NCBI GenBank assembly: GCA_008828725.1 | Contig: MEHQ01002986.1 | Span: 618,477-682,476 of the forward strand | Length of the DNA stretch: 64,000 nt | Direction: 5' to 3' | DNA from: Saccharina japonica | Taxonomy: Eukaryota; Sar; Phaeophyceae; Laminariales; Laminariaceae | Shown here: positions 31,901-38,596 of the stretch, piece by piece | Layout of the letters: every line of letters begins with the position of its first letter | Position numbering within the stretch: the stretch's first letter is position 1 | Notes under the pieces: generated by a model | What the model saw: the letters and a program-made list of their open reading frames with translations, nothing else | What the model was told of the DNA's origin: nothing | The model's database searches: none | Made by a program: the position numbers and the translations under genes

Positions 31901-32606
31901 ACTGTAGATACATTCTGTTTCTTATTCTGCCTTCTAGAATGAATCAATCCGGTATCCTGACCGTGGGGTATAGCTTTCAAAGCTCACGATATAGGGTGTG
32001 TCCGCACTACGGTATACTTTAGTCTGACCGCTCTCGAGTGTTCCTCTCCTTCTGAATTCGCAAGCTGAGTTTCCTTGTGGCGGTTGCTCTATACCAGGTG
32101 GGATGTGTTGCTATGCAAGCCACTATCAATGCTCATTTTGACGCGCTGCTTTTTTTTCTTCTCTTTTCTTTCCTCAGATTCCAGCGTGCCTGGACGCGAA
32201 GACGCCCGACGATTGCCCCGCCAAGCGAGCGGGGAAATTCTGCAGCCCGGATCGACCCGGAATCTTCCGCGTGCTCGGGACGAAGGCCACCATCGTGCTC
32301 CACGTGGGACACGACGTGCAGAACGCCATGTCCTGCATGATCCAAGCCGACGGATTGCTGATGGGATGCAGCACCTTCGGCCAGGTCGCTGGGCTCCTCA
32401 CCAGGGGGATATCGTTCTTCTCGATGCACTGCAGCGGGCACATGACCCCCTCGCAGTACAAGGTTATCCCCCCTCTGGCGATCGCCGAGCGCGGGCGCAT
32501 GTGGGTGCCGGTGGAGGGGTCTTGGCGGGACCCCGTGCTGGCTTCGACGGGGCCCCTCCGCGGTGCCCTCGAAATGCTGCTCAAGATCAGGGGCACACCG
32601 GCGTAG
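16078..32606 (+). CDS. Secreted/Golgi glycosyltransferase-like protein, four exons
   Basis: A spliced gene assembled from four coding blocks: 16078-16935, 22846-23134, 27925-28195 and 32178-32606. The exon 2-3 and 3-4 junctions are GT-AG and keep frame exactly. The exon 1-2 junction is unresolved. The product is about 600 residues: a basic N-terminus and a hydrophobic signal or anchor segment, then a Gln run, a Gly run, a conserved-looking central part, HVRMGDR, and a C-terminal segment ADGLLMGCSTFGQVAGLL. The last two recall the HxRxGD and ADxxxxxxSxF motifs of fucosyltransferase-like GT-B enzymes, so a role in Golgi glycan or cell-wall synthesis is inferred, not shown. The introns total about 14.7 kb and are mostly transposons and satellites. 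Whether the gene is still expressed is unknown. Confidence 0.6.
16970..17085. mobile_element. GGGGGACCATAG-family MITE, full copy
   Basis: CACGGGGGACCATAGTAAAT on the left and TTTGGTCCTATTTACTACC, then ATAGTTCTCCGTAA, on the right form an imperfect TIR of about 35 bp around an AT-rich centre. It lies some 40 bp past the likely end of exon 1 and contributes the last codons of the artificially long open frame there. Related copies are at 11820-11905, 35389-35504 and 57221-57260. Confidence 0.65.
17110..17265. mobile_element. Decayed CAGGACACC-type miniature element
   Basis: TAGTAGCCTGTTTCTTGTTT and GATAGGTGTCCTGTACTG match the right end of the complete TA-flanked element at 42583-42747. The left end is degenerate. 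A similar right end occurs near 12035-12066. Confidence 0.4.
17840..18110. repeat. Degenerate tandem repeats in intron 1
   Basis: A G run (about 17847-17864) is followed by three diverged units of the type CCTCAAAG-GGAGGGGGTACTGAAAAG, near 17905, 17964 and 18050. No coding signal. Confidence 0.4.
18821..19080. repeat. Two-copy tandem repeat of about 140 bp
   Basis: CATTATCTCTC at 18821 and again at 18961, followed in both by GATGCATT/ATGCATTG, GTTTATCG, CTGCC-CGCAGGAG-AAACTA and TTTTGAATTTATTTATAGC-like blocks. Copy 2 ends near 19080. It is imperfect, so not recent. Confidence 0.65.
19142..19528 (+). CDS. Unrecognised ORF, basic N-terminus (transposon-like?)
   Basis: A 128-codon frame opens with a true ATG in a CG-rich stretch that stands out from its AT-rich neighbours. 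The first 75 residues are coding-like: Ser/Pro/Lys/Arg-rich, with CGAPHKRGPTGRKPRGW, where GRKPRG resembles an AT-hook. The C-terminal third reads into sequence that no longer looks coding. It sits inside intron 1 of the large gene, on the same strand. I infer the 5' end of a decayed transposon gene, but no domain can be named. Confidence 0.3.
   Translation: MDTSNDGPKEPAESSTPGRKRSLRFDVKSNSPRGSGGVIHCGAPHKRGPTGRKPRGWCPHALAPWRTPRHRHLAPPCYMIRKKTARHGRPSTTPVGIRDWELVTTTSLASGAGTSFTVYAFIIIPLTI
19915..20130 (-). repeat. SINE fragment, reverse orientation
   Basis: CCCATCCCATTTATTAG, CCTCCCTAGTCGTAACTCGG and GATCCGGGGTCATAAGGC are the complement of the tail and body of the SINE at 54346-54702. The tRNA-like head is not recognisable. 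Confidence 0.55.
20265..20400 (-). repeat. SINE fragment, reverse orientation
   Basis: CCATCCCGTTTATTATCTTC, TAGTCGTAAGTCAGATCC and GGGGTCACAAAGTAGGC match the same SINE tail as at 19915-20130. It stops where the 85-bp tandem array begins. Confidence 0.55.
20465..21440. repeat. Tandem array, period about 80-95 bp, intron 1
   Basis: About eleven diverged units, each with CGCCCAGCATTTTACCCTA, TCTATGTTTCGGCTCC, AAACGCAACTCCTACTGC, GTAGTAGCAACGACCTCC. Unit starts are near 20480, 20571, 20652, 20748, 20830, 20910, 21000, 21095 and 21190, with more decayed ones to 21440. The open frames here are repeat-driven. Confidence 0.7.
21441..22780. mobile_element. Cluster of nested GACGC-family elements
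   Basis: At least four overlapping or nested copies. TIR-like ends GACGCATGCTACGATAGACG near 21453, CGTAGCACGCGTCC near 21692, ACGCTTGCTACGGTAGAGC near 21794, CGTAGCACGCCTC near 22060, and further ends near 22405, 22640-22665 and 22760-22777. Both orientations are present. The cluster ends just before exon 2, so the acceptor lies in or just after transposon sequence. Confidence 0.55.
22846..23134 (+). CDS. Exon 2 of the glycosyltransferase-like gene
   Basis: An open, coding-like block read in the frame that gives DQINFR, AEVIEPIAKSL, GWDHVVFAIDPSF, LHLSSVGNWD and ARDNFHVHPRPW. The 3' end is firm: donor GTGAGT at 23135-23140, leaving two bases (TG) that join the G at 27925 to give Trp and then YDGNPKCAF. 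The best-looking acceptor is a pyrimidine-rich tract ending CGACAG at 22845, but it needs a donor phase that I cannot find in exon 1. Alternatives that do keep frame are 16919 joined to 22790, and 16935 joined to 22908. Confidence 0.6.
23158..23594. mobile_element. TIR element with a nested GACGC-family copy, intron 2
   Basis: TGGTCCCTCGATAGTGCCGG at about 23157 and the near-complement CCGGCACTATAGAGGGACCA at about 23575-23594 form a TIR of about 21 bp. Inside, 23288-23552 is a GACGC-family copy (ACGCATGCTACGGTAGAGC to CTATCGTAGCACGCG). The insertion order is therefore outer element first. Confidence 0.55.
23600..24060. other. Intron 2 interior, nothing firm
   Basis: An open frame of 68 codons from an ATG at 23640 has fairly even composition but no splice sites or recognisable motif, and it lies within the intron of the large gene. 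Remnants of the GACGC family start near 23950. Confidence 0.3.
24088..24570. mobile_element. Two reverse GACGC-family copies, one split by a TTAA palindrome
   Basis: The first copy runs from AGACGCGTGCTACGATAGAG (about 24085) to CTCTATCGCAGCATTCGT (about 24340). The second, 24342-24570, is interrupted at 24379-24475 by a TTAA palindromic element. Removing the palindrome rejoins ATTTCCCTCAC and CTAAAACAG, as in other family copies. Confidence 0.55.
24379..24475. mobile_element. Palindromic TTAA-type miniature element, copy 5
   Basis: TTAACCCTTCTAGGACTGG on the left and CTGCAGTCCTAAAAGGGTTAA-type right end (20-base core CTGCAGTCCTAAAAGGGTTA). Both TTAA ends are intact and the host sequence resumes on each side, the clearest evidence that this is a mobile unit. 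Confidence 0.75.
24800..26390. repeat. Satellite of about 205-bp period in intron 2
   Basis: About eight tandem units. Anchor GCAATCAGCCGATGGG-like sequences fall near 24958, 25163, 25385, 25588, 25789, 25994 and 26201, that is 201-222 bp apart. Each unit also holds CACCTTGCGGGGCGGTATCG, GGGGGATGTCCGTTTTCGTC, TTGTTGGAGTTGTAGATG, TTTCTGATCCGG and GCGGCGGGACCTCAACGTCG. Many frames stay open because the unit is GC-rich; the resulting peptides are repetitive and I do not consider them genes. Confidence 0.8.
26395..27091. repeat. Palindromic TTCCATGGAAGT array
   Basis: Dozens of short units built from ACTTCCATGGAAGT and variants, settling after 26830 into a 35-45-bp tandem unit (GGAAGTTACCACGTATTTCC, then ATCGAAGTAAA). 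The array resumes at 27547-27655 after the inserted element at 27092-27542. Confidence 0.75.
27092..27542. mobile_element. 451-bp long-TIR element with ATGT duplication
   Basis: Terminal inverted repeats of about 55 bp: AACAGCCGATTTTCCGAATT on the left, and AATTAGGAAAATCGGCTGTT on the right; the arms also include GAGAATTGCCTTTCCGATGA and its near-complement. Flanks read ATGT at 27088-27091 and ATGT at 27543-27546, and deleting the element restores the array unit TTACCATGTATTTCC. No transposase frame inside. Confidence 0.7.
27925..28195 (+). CDS. Exon 3: HVRMGDR-containing core
   Basis: Acceptor GTGTTTCAG ends at 27924; donor GTTAGG begins at 28196 after Gln, on a codon boundary. The exon starts by completing the Trp codon from exon 2 and reads YDGNPKCAFDSARLNIALHV, then RMGDRRAF, an acidic/aromatic helix, PPVFHVFSET, a small loop with two Cys/Pro residues, and DEFLTWPVELDQ. 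The HVRMGDR motif resembles the HxRxGD motif of fucosyltransferase-like enzymes. The open frame continues upstream of 27925 into array-derived sequence, which I exclude because the spliced frame fits exactly. Confidence 0.7.
28235..28400. repeat. CTTGTT hexanucleotide repeat, intron 3
   Basis: Imperfect TTCTTG repeat with CTCGCT variants in the middle. It opens hydrophobic and Arg/Thr-rich frames on the two strands, which are artefacts of the repeat. Confidence 0.8.
28811..29048 (+). mobile_element. GACGC-family element with TGAC duplication
   Basis: GAATGCATGGTACGGCGGTA on the left (end slightly mutated) and CTATAGTAGCATGCGTC on the right, flanked by TGAC at 28807-28810 and 29049-29052. The length, 238 bp, is close to the copy at 8445-8691. 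Confidence 0.65.
29049..29780. repeat. Minisatellite TTCGCCCGCACCCTGTTTC, intron 3
   Basis: About 18 units of roughly 30-40 bp of the form TTCGCCCGCACCCTGTTTC, TTACGATTATG. The first 50 bases are a fragment of the TTAA palindromic family (CCAAGTAATCTGTCC, GGGAGTGCAGTCGTC). A C run of about 18 interrupts the array near 29274-29292. Confidence 0.75.
30249..31140. repeat. Tandem array, period about 75 bp, intron 3
   Basis: Units read TACCGTGGGATGAGTCTAGC, TTATCACCCCGGGTGATACG, TACGGTAATGCCAAAAAGTG, CAACCCC. One unit lies at 30280-30385, then the array is split by the element at 30390-30748, and about five more units follow to 31140. Confidence 0.75.
30390..30748 (+). mobile_element. GACGC-family element with TACC duplication and nested MITE
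   Basis: Inserted into the 75-bp array, with TACC at 30386-30389 and 30749-30752; the uninterrupted array unit has one TACC. It begins GACGCATGCTACGGATAGAG and ends TCTGTTGTAGCACGCCTC. A short palindromic insert at about 30545-30630 (CCACTCTGACCACAAATATA paired with TATATTTTGGGTCAAAGTGG-like sequence) explains its extra length over the 238-247-bp copies. Confidence 0.7.
31141..32177. other. Rest of intron 3, nothing recognised
   Basis: A G run (about 31406-31426), a CTT run at 31507-31526 and no coding block before the pyrimidine-rich tract that ends in the exon 4 acceptor TTTCCTCAG. Confidence 0.45.
32178..32606 (+). CDS. Exon 4: C-terminal domain and stop
   Basis: The acceptor is a strong tract, CTTCTCTTTTCTTTCCTCAG, ending at 32177, and the frame continues from exon 3 without a partial codon. 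It codes for 142 residues to TAG at 32604-32606: a Cys/Pro/Asp loop (CLDAKTPDDCPAKRAGKFC), HVGHDVQNAMSCMIQADGLL, MGCSTFGQVAGLLTRGISFF, then PPLAIAERG and a Trp-containing tail. The ADGLLMGCSTFGQ segment resembles the AD-SxF region of GT-B fucosyltransferase-like families. The evenly GC-rich codon use marks it as genuine coding DNA. Confidence 0.7.
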   Translation: MPACLDAKTPDDCPAKRAGKFCSPDRPGIFRVLGTKATIVLHVGHDVQNAMSCMIQADGLLMGCSTFGQVAGLLTRGISFFSMHCSGHMTPSQYKVIPPLAIAERGRMWVPVEGSWRDPVLASTGPLRGALEMLLKIRGTPA

Positions 32607-32935
32607 TAGTAGGAGTAGAAGACTGGTTGATGCGTTGAACCCATATAGTTGTTGTTGCTGTTGCCGTTGATGATATGGCTGTTGTTGTTGATCTGTTGTA
32701 GGTATAATACATGCTGTAGATCTTGCTGTTTGTTGTTGATCCTTGCTGTTACCTGGTAGGTAGTACGGACTGTAGGAAACACCAGAGGGAGACATGTGTC
32801 GAAAGGGCATCACAATAGCAGCATACCGGCCTATTATATATATATATTGGTATATCCAGGCTCCTTAGCAAAGATACGGGGATGCCGTTGGTCCCCATGC
32901 ACTGTGTGTAGCGTGGATAAGACTCTTTCGATCTC

Positions 32936-33089
32936 AGTCAAGGTTCTCCATCCTTTGGCGATCGCAGAGCGCGGTCATTTCTGTGTGCCGGTGGAGGGGT
33001 CTTGGCGATACCCGGTGCTGGCTTCGACGGGCTTCTTGCGCGGTGACATTGCAGCACTGAATTTGATCAGGGGTACGAAAACATCATAG
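32936..33089 (+). pseudogene. Partial duplicate of the exon 4 end
   Basis: Reads SVKVLHPLAIAERGHFCVPV and then a GSWRYPVLAST tail, clearly homologous to the last 47 codons of exon 4 (KVIPPLAIAERG, GSWRDPVLAST), and closes with TAG at 33087-33089. Most changes preserve the reading frame. It is preceded by CTTTCGATCTCAG, which could be a splice acceptor, so it may be a relic of tandem duplication or an alternative terminal exon. No in-phase GT donor at the matching place in exon 4 was found, so I favour a relic. Confidence 0.6.
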
Positions 33090-33092
33090 ACA

Positions 33093-34137
33093 CATATGAT
33101 GCTTTTAACTTTTGCGACACTGCTTATGACTAGAGACTCATCGCAGCACTATTAGTACAGTAGTACTACTACAACTGTGGTGCTACATTTCCCCACTTCA
33201 AACTTTCCAAGGGGCCTCGCCAGCCGTAGTACACGCCTACACTGTACTTGGTGTATGTTAATTGTTATAGTATGTTGTGTGCGATTTGTCTTTTCCGCGG
33301 GGGTACGTATACTCGTACCCCTTTAACCTCCCGACCCAAACATGTTAAGGCGCTACTCGTAGAAGATATGTTTGAAGACAGATCAACTGTAGGATCCACT
33401 CAATATTGTTTTACCTATGTAGAGTACCAGTAAATCACTAACATTTTCGGCTTGTTGTTGAGTTTTCATCCGGTAAAGGTATCCTTGCATTCTGGCCATT
33501 TTGTAGCCCCTAACACGTAGAAAAACGTCGCGGCGCACGTGCGTTCTGGAACGCGGGGCTTCATTTTGAGTCTTAGGTACACCGGTCGGTACGCGAGTGG
33601 TCGGCATTGCCGCCGAAGTTCATCGGTTAACAACGTCGGTGGCGCGAGAACGCGTACCTGGTATTAATTATTTTCAGAATTGGTCAATAATTGGTCGGTT
33701 CGCAGTGTGCGTCTCCCAGGCGTTTTACTTGTTGAAGAAAGGGTCGAACTGCTCTGTCGGCATGGTAGCACGTTTACATCTCGAAGGTGAAAACTAGTTT
33801 AATGACTTGAATTCATATAAATGAATTTAAAGCAAATGACGCTGTACCGTAGGCTTTGGTGAATGTACCAAACGGAGGCAGGGTGTCGCAGCATTACAAT
33901 AGCACCTTGTCCCCGCAGGGAAATTACGACTTCGTGATAAACGGTTGATGTGAATGAGTCAGGGATCGCGGCGCGTGTGCCCGAAAAGGCGTGCCGACAA
34001 ACAGACCTTAGCGCTTGCGCTGACGGAACCCGGGATGGTGCTGCTGCACCTTGAAGTTAGAAAAATAAGGCGTGCATTAGGCCTTGGCGGGCCAAACTAA
34101 TGGCGGAGAACACTACTAATAGACGTGCTGGAGCCTG
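33093..34137. other. Intergenic, nothing recognised
   Basis: No coding block or repeat family that I can support downstream of the large gene. Confidence 0.4.
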
Positions 34138-34566
34138 TGTTGGCGCTCTGAAGAGCAGGGGGAGCCGGGCGGAGCAGGGAGGAGCAGGGAGGAGTGGCAG
34201 CGGGTGAGCGTTTTCCCACCAGTATGTCACAACCTCTAGATCAACTGGGCTGCCGTCCTCAGCAGAAACTACTGCGGACGCTCGTCTTCTCGTGCAGAAA
34301 TCTAGAACGACGGCGATCTCGAAATAAAGCTAACCCTCTCGAATATCCTAGGAGATTCCGATTCAACCGAAACCTCTTATAGCCTGTTGTTGATTGCGCC
34401 GCGTTTTATACCTGGTGCACTTGTGTATATAGCGATAGGCTATCCATAGGCTACATCCTTACCACGGCAGTTCTGCTACTCAGTGTCGCTACTAATCTTA
34501 GCAGCAACTACGTGTTGCACTGAACGCTGAATACGTTTAGGCTACCCAGCCTGTCTATGCTTAACA
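34138..34566 (-). mobile_element. Putative copia-type 3' LTR with polypurine tract
   Basis: On the minus strand a TGTTAAGC start lies directly after a purine run (complement of CCCCCCCTCAACGGG at 34567-34583), the usual polypurine-tract/LTR junction of copia elements. The LTR runs to about 34138, where the plus strand has TGTTGG, giving 5'-TGTT...AACA-3' ends. A CTATAAGAGG box lies inside. The internal region should extend to higher coordinates (34567 onwards), but I recognise no reverse transcriptase there to 35150. Confidence 0.4.
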
Positions 34567-35153
34567 CCCCCCCTCAACGGGAGTGCAAAGTGAAATACTG
34601 ATCCATTGCAAGTGTAACGATAGCCAGTACGTGATGAAATCGATAGAGACTCGACTAACGTGCCGACCAGTCACCAGCACTTGATGGAACCAAAAACAAT
34701 GCTTCCCGAAACTAGGGCCATATCAACTTGTAACACAGCAGTAAAGTGCTACTTGCGCCAAATATGAATATACTTCAATATTGGCATCGCAAATCCCATC
34801 TCTTTTACTTCCTGTGCTTTCATTATCGGTATTTTTACGTGTGGAAGCCCATTCCTATGCCGCATGAATTGTCCATTTATCCTTTGTCGCCCCCCAACAA
34901 CATCAGCCGTTCATGCTTCGCCTACGACGGGTGATTAATCCCTCTACAGCTATTGCAACAATTTCTACACGCAACCTGGCGACGTAAAGGCATAGTAGTG
35001 TTGCGAAATGTTTGAACTATGGACGAGCATACAAGCCACACAAACACCACGGACAGGCCTTGGCAACCGCGCAGGTCTCACGATACATAATACCAGACAC
35101 ATATATTTACTGTAGTACTATATAGGTCCGTACGCCTAATAATCCGACGCCGC

Positions 35154-35328
35154 TGTTGGCAGTAGGTTTCTGTAATGGGCCCATCCCGAGTAGATGTCAT
35201 CTCGCTCGGGGATTAATATAAGCTGCTTCTCTTCTACGCTTGACTCTACGGAAAGTGAGTAACACCAAGAATGCTTAATAGACAAACCTGCAAGGGGATA
35301 CTCTGTGTCTCACCCAGTCTTATCACAT
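35154..35328 (+). mobile_element. Fragment of a gypsy-type LTR
   Basis: AATATAAGCTGCTTCTCTTC, GGGGATACTCTGTGTCTC and CTTATCACA match, in order, the 3' part of the LTRs at 37550-38470 and 42248-42549 (AATATAGCTGCTCTTCTTC, GGGATACTCTGTGTCC, CTTATCACA). The 5' limit is a guess and no internal region is attached. Confidence 0.45.
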
Positions 35329-35388
35329 TTCACTTATGAAACGATACCAGTCGAACACCAGATAAGTATCATGCTTTGCTTCTATTGC

Positions 35389-35504
35389 GGGGGACCATAG
35401 TAAACACTAGTAAATAGGACCTACGGTAAACACAAAAACCTATATATTTACCTATTTTTACTAACAATATTTAGTCCTATATACTACGGTCCTCTGTAAT
35501 AGTA
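35389..35504. mobile_element. GGGGGACCATAG-family MITE
   Basis: GCGGGGGACCATAGTAAACA on the left and TAGTCCTATATACTACGG, TCCTCTGTAAT on the right, with CCTATATATTTACC in the AT-rich centre, aligning over its length with the copy at 16970-17085. Confidence 0.65.
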
Positions 35505-36500
35505 TAGCACGCATTCCATACTGACATGGCGTTGTATTGCCCAAAGGGTCGTTGGACGATTGAAGGCAGGGTTATGTTAGAGAGAGGCAATGCGCACTAC
35601 TGCAAATGCTCGCAACTGATTATCTCCACATAAAAAAACAATACTTCAGTGATCAGTTGGATGACCAAGTGACATAACTACTATTATTAGCAGGCTACCA
35701 CGTTTCTGTCCGCCCCACACAAAGAAGACGCGTGGCGCTGCAACACATATAATATTTCCGTCAAAGCTGGTGCGATCCCAAACGATGGAGATGTCCTTCT
35801 CCTGGCGATCCATGTGATGGTGGGACAGCGACCCTAGAAGCTATGTCCCCAGCGCCCCGTTGGTGACCCAGGATCATGATCACGATTCGGCTGGTCTCCG
35901 CTGCTGCCGTTGATGCAGGCGCTCATTATGCACCTAGCAGCATCCTACCCTTGGTTTGGTAGAACGCAGAACGGTGCGGACCAGGTATGTGCAATACATC
36001 TCATTCAAAATATTGTGTGCTGTGCGTAGTAGGGGGAGAGGGTGTCCACACACACATACATACATCGTATATATGGGTGAATATATGTATGCCAAAATGG
36101 CGTGTTGCGCTCCGCTCAGCCAGCCTCGCGGTGACTGTTGCGCAAAAACGGTTGTTTTGACCCAAATGTTGCGCATGCGCAACAGCGCAACCGCTAATGA
36201 ATGCCCTGGCAGTGCTGGATGTCGCAGTTGAGAAACCAATTATTCGAGCAAATAGTTGAGGTAACTACTAATAGGTAAAGGGACTTACGCTAGCAAATGG
36301 TTGGTTTGGTCTGATTGGCTCGGGGTTGTACTGATCTGGTACATTACACACTACACAGGGCACGGCAACGATTTTCTCGAATAGTAAGTGGCAAACACGT
36401 ATGCAGGGGCCCCTTTAATAGTAAGCACCCCTTGGATATCGACGCGTATATATGAGAAATACCGGTTTTATGTGAAGGAATAACGCACCAGGGGCACCAC
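35505..36500. other. Intergenic, nothing recognised
   Basis: No gene or repeat that I can support; short open frames only. Confidence 0.4.
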
Positions 36501-36539
36501 AGCGCGTTTTTTTTGTGTACCCCAAACTCCCTCCAGAAC

Positions 36540-37370
36540 CGCGGAGCCTTTGGTCTTCGTGAGGGGTTGCACGTGCATAGAAGACGAAGACATCATGAGG
36601 GATTTTGTCCACCTCCAGGAGGATGGATGCAGTGGTCGGAAAAGAGGTGCCACTGGCATATAGGGCAGTGTGGTGTATGCTGTACGCCGATGACGCAGGA
36701 ATTGTCTCGAAGCCCACAGGGGGACCCACGGAAATGATGACACTCATCTCGGGTGCCTTCGAAGCAGCAGGCCTCGCGCTCTCGGAAAAGAAGACGGAGG
36801 CGATGCTCGCACGAACACGGGACCATACATCCCCTGCTCCGCCGCTCGTTATCGAAGTAGCTGGTCAGAGGTATAGACAGACGAGACAGTTGATATACCT
36901 CGGGGGCATTATCCACGAAGACGCTGATCTCTCGCTCGAAATCGAACGACGGATTCGTCTCATGCAGGCATGTTTCGAACGGTTCGGACCGGAGTTGTAC
37001 GACATGACGACGGCCCCGCTGAGTCTGAAAGTCCGCATGTTGAAGGCCGAGGTGATTGAGACCTTGCTGTACGGACGTGTGACGTGGACGCTTAGTGCAC
37101 AACACTTCACCAGGCTCCGACCAGTATACCACCAAGCCCTGCTGCGTGTTATTAGCTTCCGGCGCCGACAGCGTGGTGACTACTGTACACGACCCGCTCG
37201 TACGCGAAGGCCCTCAAGCAAACACGACGCGAGAGCATCGAAACGACCATTCGTAAACGGCGGCTGTTATTTGCGGGGGCCGCGGGGCTGCAACACAAGG
37301 GGCGACAATGACGGGTGGGGAGGACCGGAGACCGGGCAGACAGCCAAATACTTGGCAGAAGACGTATGGT
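36540..37370 (+). pseudogene. LINE reverse transcriptase fragment, frameshifted
   Basis: C-terminal half of a non-LTR retrotransposon reverse transcriptase. WCMLYADDAGIVS carries the catalytic YADD (36683-36694); the following ALSEKKTEAML and RQLIYLGGIIHED fit RT palm/thumb motifs of LINEs. The frame used from 36605 holds to about 37170 (LLRVISFRRRQR). Coding sense then passes to a second frame (37201-37308: YAKALKQTRRESIETTIRKR) that ends at TGA 37309-37311, and to a third (from ATG 37308). At least two frameshifts therefore disrupt it, and no endonuclease or upstream RT motifs are present. It runs into a GACGC-family fragment at 37370. Confidence 0.75.
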
Positions 37371-37549
37371 ACCTCGCTTGAGAAGCTCTATACTAATAGT
37401 AAGTAAAACACCTGGTTTTGGACAAAAATGAAAGTGATGCCCGATAAACAATGCCATGGACTACCGGTAAGTATACGAAAGTGAACAATCATGCCACACG
37501 AGAACCAAAGTCAGACGAGTAAGAGTTAATGAGCACGATCATTCAGAAA
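37370..37549 (+). mobile_element. Left part of a GACGC-family element split by the LTR element
   Basis: CTCGCTTGAGAAGCTCTATA, ATGAAAGTGATGCCCGATAA and GAGCACGATCATTCAGAAA follow the family consensus, then stop at the left LTR. The remainder (GCCGAAAAGTGCTAC, CTCTATCGAAGCACGCC) resumes after the right LTR at 42550-42770. The gypsy element therefore inserted into this older copy. Confidence 0.6.
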
Positions 37550-38470
37550 TGTTATGGTACAGCTGGAATTATGTGGAACGCCGGTAAATGCCTGGTAACA
37601 GGTATAATAATGGGCAGCGGCCAAAAACAGGTACACCTGGTCCGTTCGGGGCCAAAAACAGGTACATACTAAAATCAAGTTTAAAACGCACCCCACGAAC
37701 CTGCCGTTCCTTGCAACGCAAATTAGAGTTTTTTCATGTTCTTCGTGCTCGCCCGGTGGCTACGTATACGAGTAGCTGCTATTAATAGTACGAGGAACGA
37801 ACGCCTGCTGCTGTATTCTCCCTTCTCAGCTTGCGACACCCCTGGTATTCCAAGTCAACCATAATCCCGAAGGGGAGCCTTCTATCTCGTATTATTTCGG
37901 CGGAGGTGTGCAGGTAGATATGTGGGTGTGTCGCTCGAGTGGCGTGTAGTGCGAGGTGCGAAGGGAGAAGGGGGTCTCCGCGTACGTCGGCATTTGTATA
38001 GGGGGCATAGGGTGGAACTATGAAGGGACTCTGGTTGGCTTAAAAACGACAAAAAAAAGGTGGAAGTCAAGCAGAGTAGACAAAATCAGGTATACCTGGC
38101 ATTTAAAGAGGCAAAAACCGGTACAACCACTTTTGGACCAATGGCAGGGCACGTGGAGTGCGTTTTTTACTTGATTTTAAGTATGTACCTGTTTTTGGCC
38201 GCAAACGGACCAGGTATACCTTTTTTTGGCCGCTGCCCTATAATAATCGTATTGGTAGTACTTGGAAGGCATATGTTAGATGGAAACAAGGGAGTTTCCA
38301 GAGCGAGGCAAACCGAGCTCCCAGCCTTTCAGTCTTCTATCGTGGGAAAAGGAATAAAGCTGATCTTCTTCCATCTCTAAGCGAACAGCACACGTGAGTA
38401 CCAACGAGTACCTGGTCAATAGACTGGCCTGGCAAGGGACACTCTGTCTCCTTACCCTAATCTTATCACA
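37550..38470 (+). repeat. Left LTR, carrying a 627-bp insertion
   Basis: TGTTATGG at 37550 to CTTATCACA at 38470. Without the insert (37612-38238) and one copy of its 9-bp duplication it matches the right LTR along its length: CCGGTAAATGCCTGG, AATAATCGTATTGGTAGTAC, GGGAGTTTCCAGAGCGAGGC, CATCGTGGGAAAAGGAATA. The promoter-like GGAATAAAGCTG corresponds to GGAATATAGCTG on the right. Confidence 0.8.
37612..38238. mobile_element. 627-bp non-autonomous TIR element, 9-bp duplication
   Basis: GGGCAGCGGCCAAAAACAGG on the left and CTTTTTTTGGCCGCTGCCC on the right begin long inverted repeats (about 58 bp of good match, with weaker pairing to about 90 bp, including GTACATACTAAAATCAAG against CTTGATTTTAAGTATGTAC). 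TATAATAAT precedes (37603-37611) and follows (38239-38247); the uninterrupted right LTR has it once at 42301-42309. A 9-bp duplication with long TIRs suggests a Mutator-like MITE, though the superfamily is inferred. A truncated relative is at 9320-9397. No transposase. Confidence 0.8.
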
Positions 38471-38596
38471 CTTGCGCTCAAGAGCATCGGCAAAGTAGGA
38501 GACCACGACCCGTCCGTCCAGCGGTGGCTTGAGTTTCCCACCGCGTTCGACTTTATACTCAAGTACCGCAAGGGCAGCGCCAACGGAAATGATGGC
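38471..38596 (+). pseudogene. Ty3/gypsy RNase H, C-terminal remnant
   Basis: Reads LALKSIGKVGDHDPSVQRWL, EFPTAFDFILKYRKGSAN, the typical end of a gypsy RNase H (LxxxxxxVQRWLxxLxxFDFxxxYRxGxxN). The catalytic residues lie upstream and are deleted. The frame is lost about 38590; the linker continues in another frame. Confidence 0.7.
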
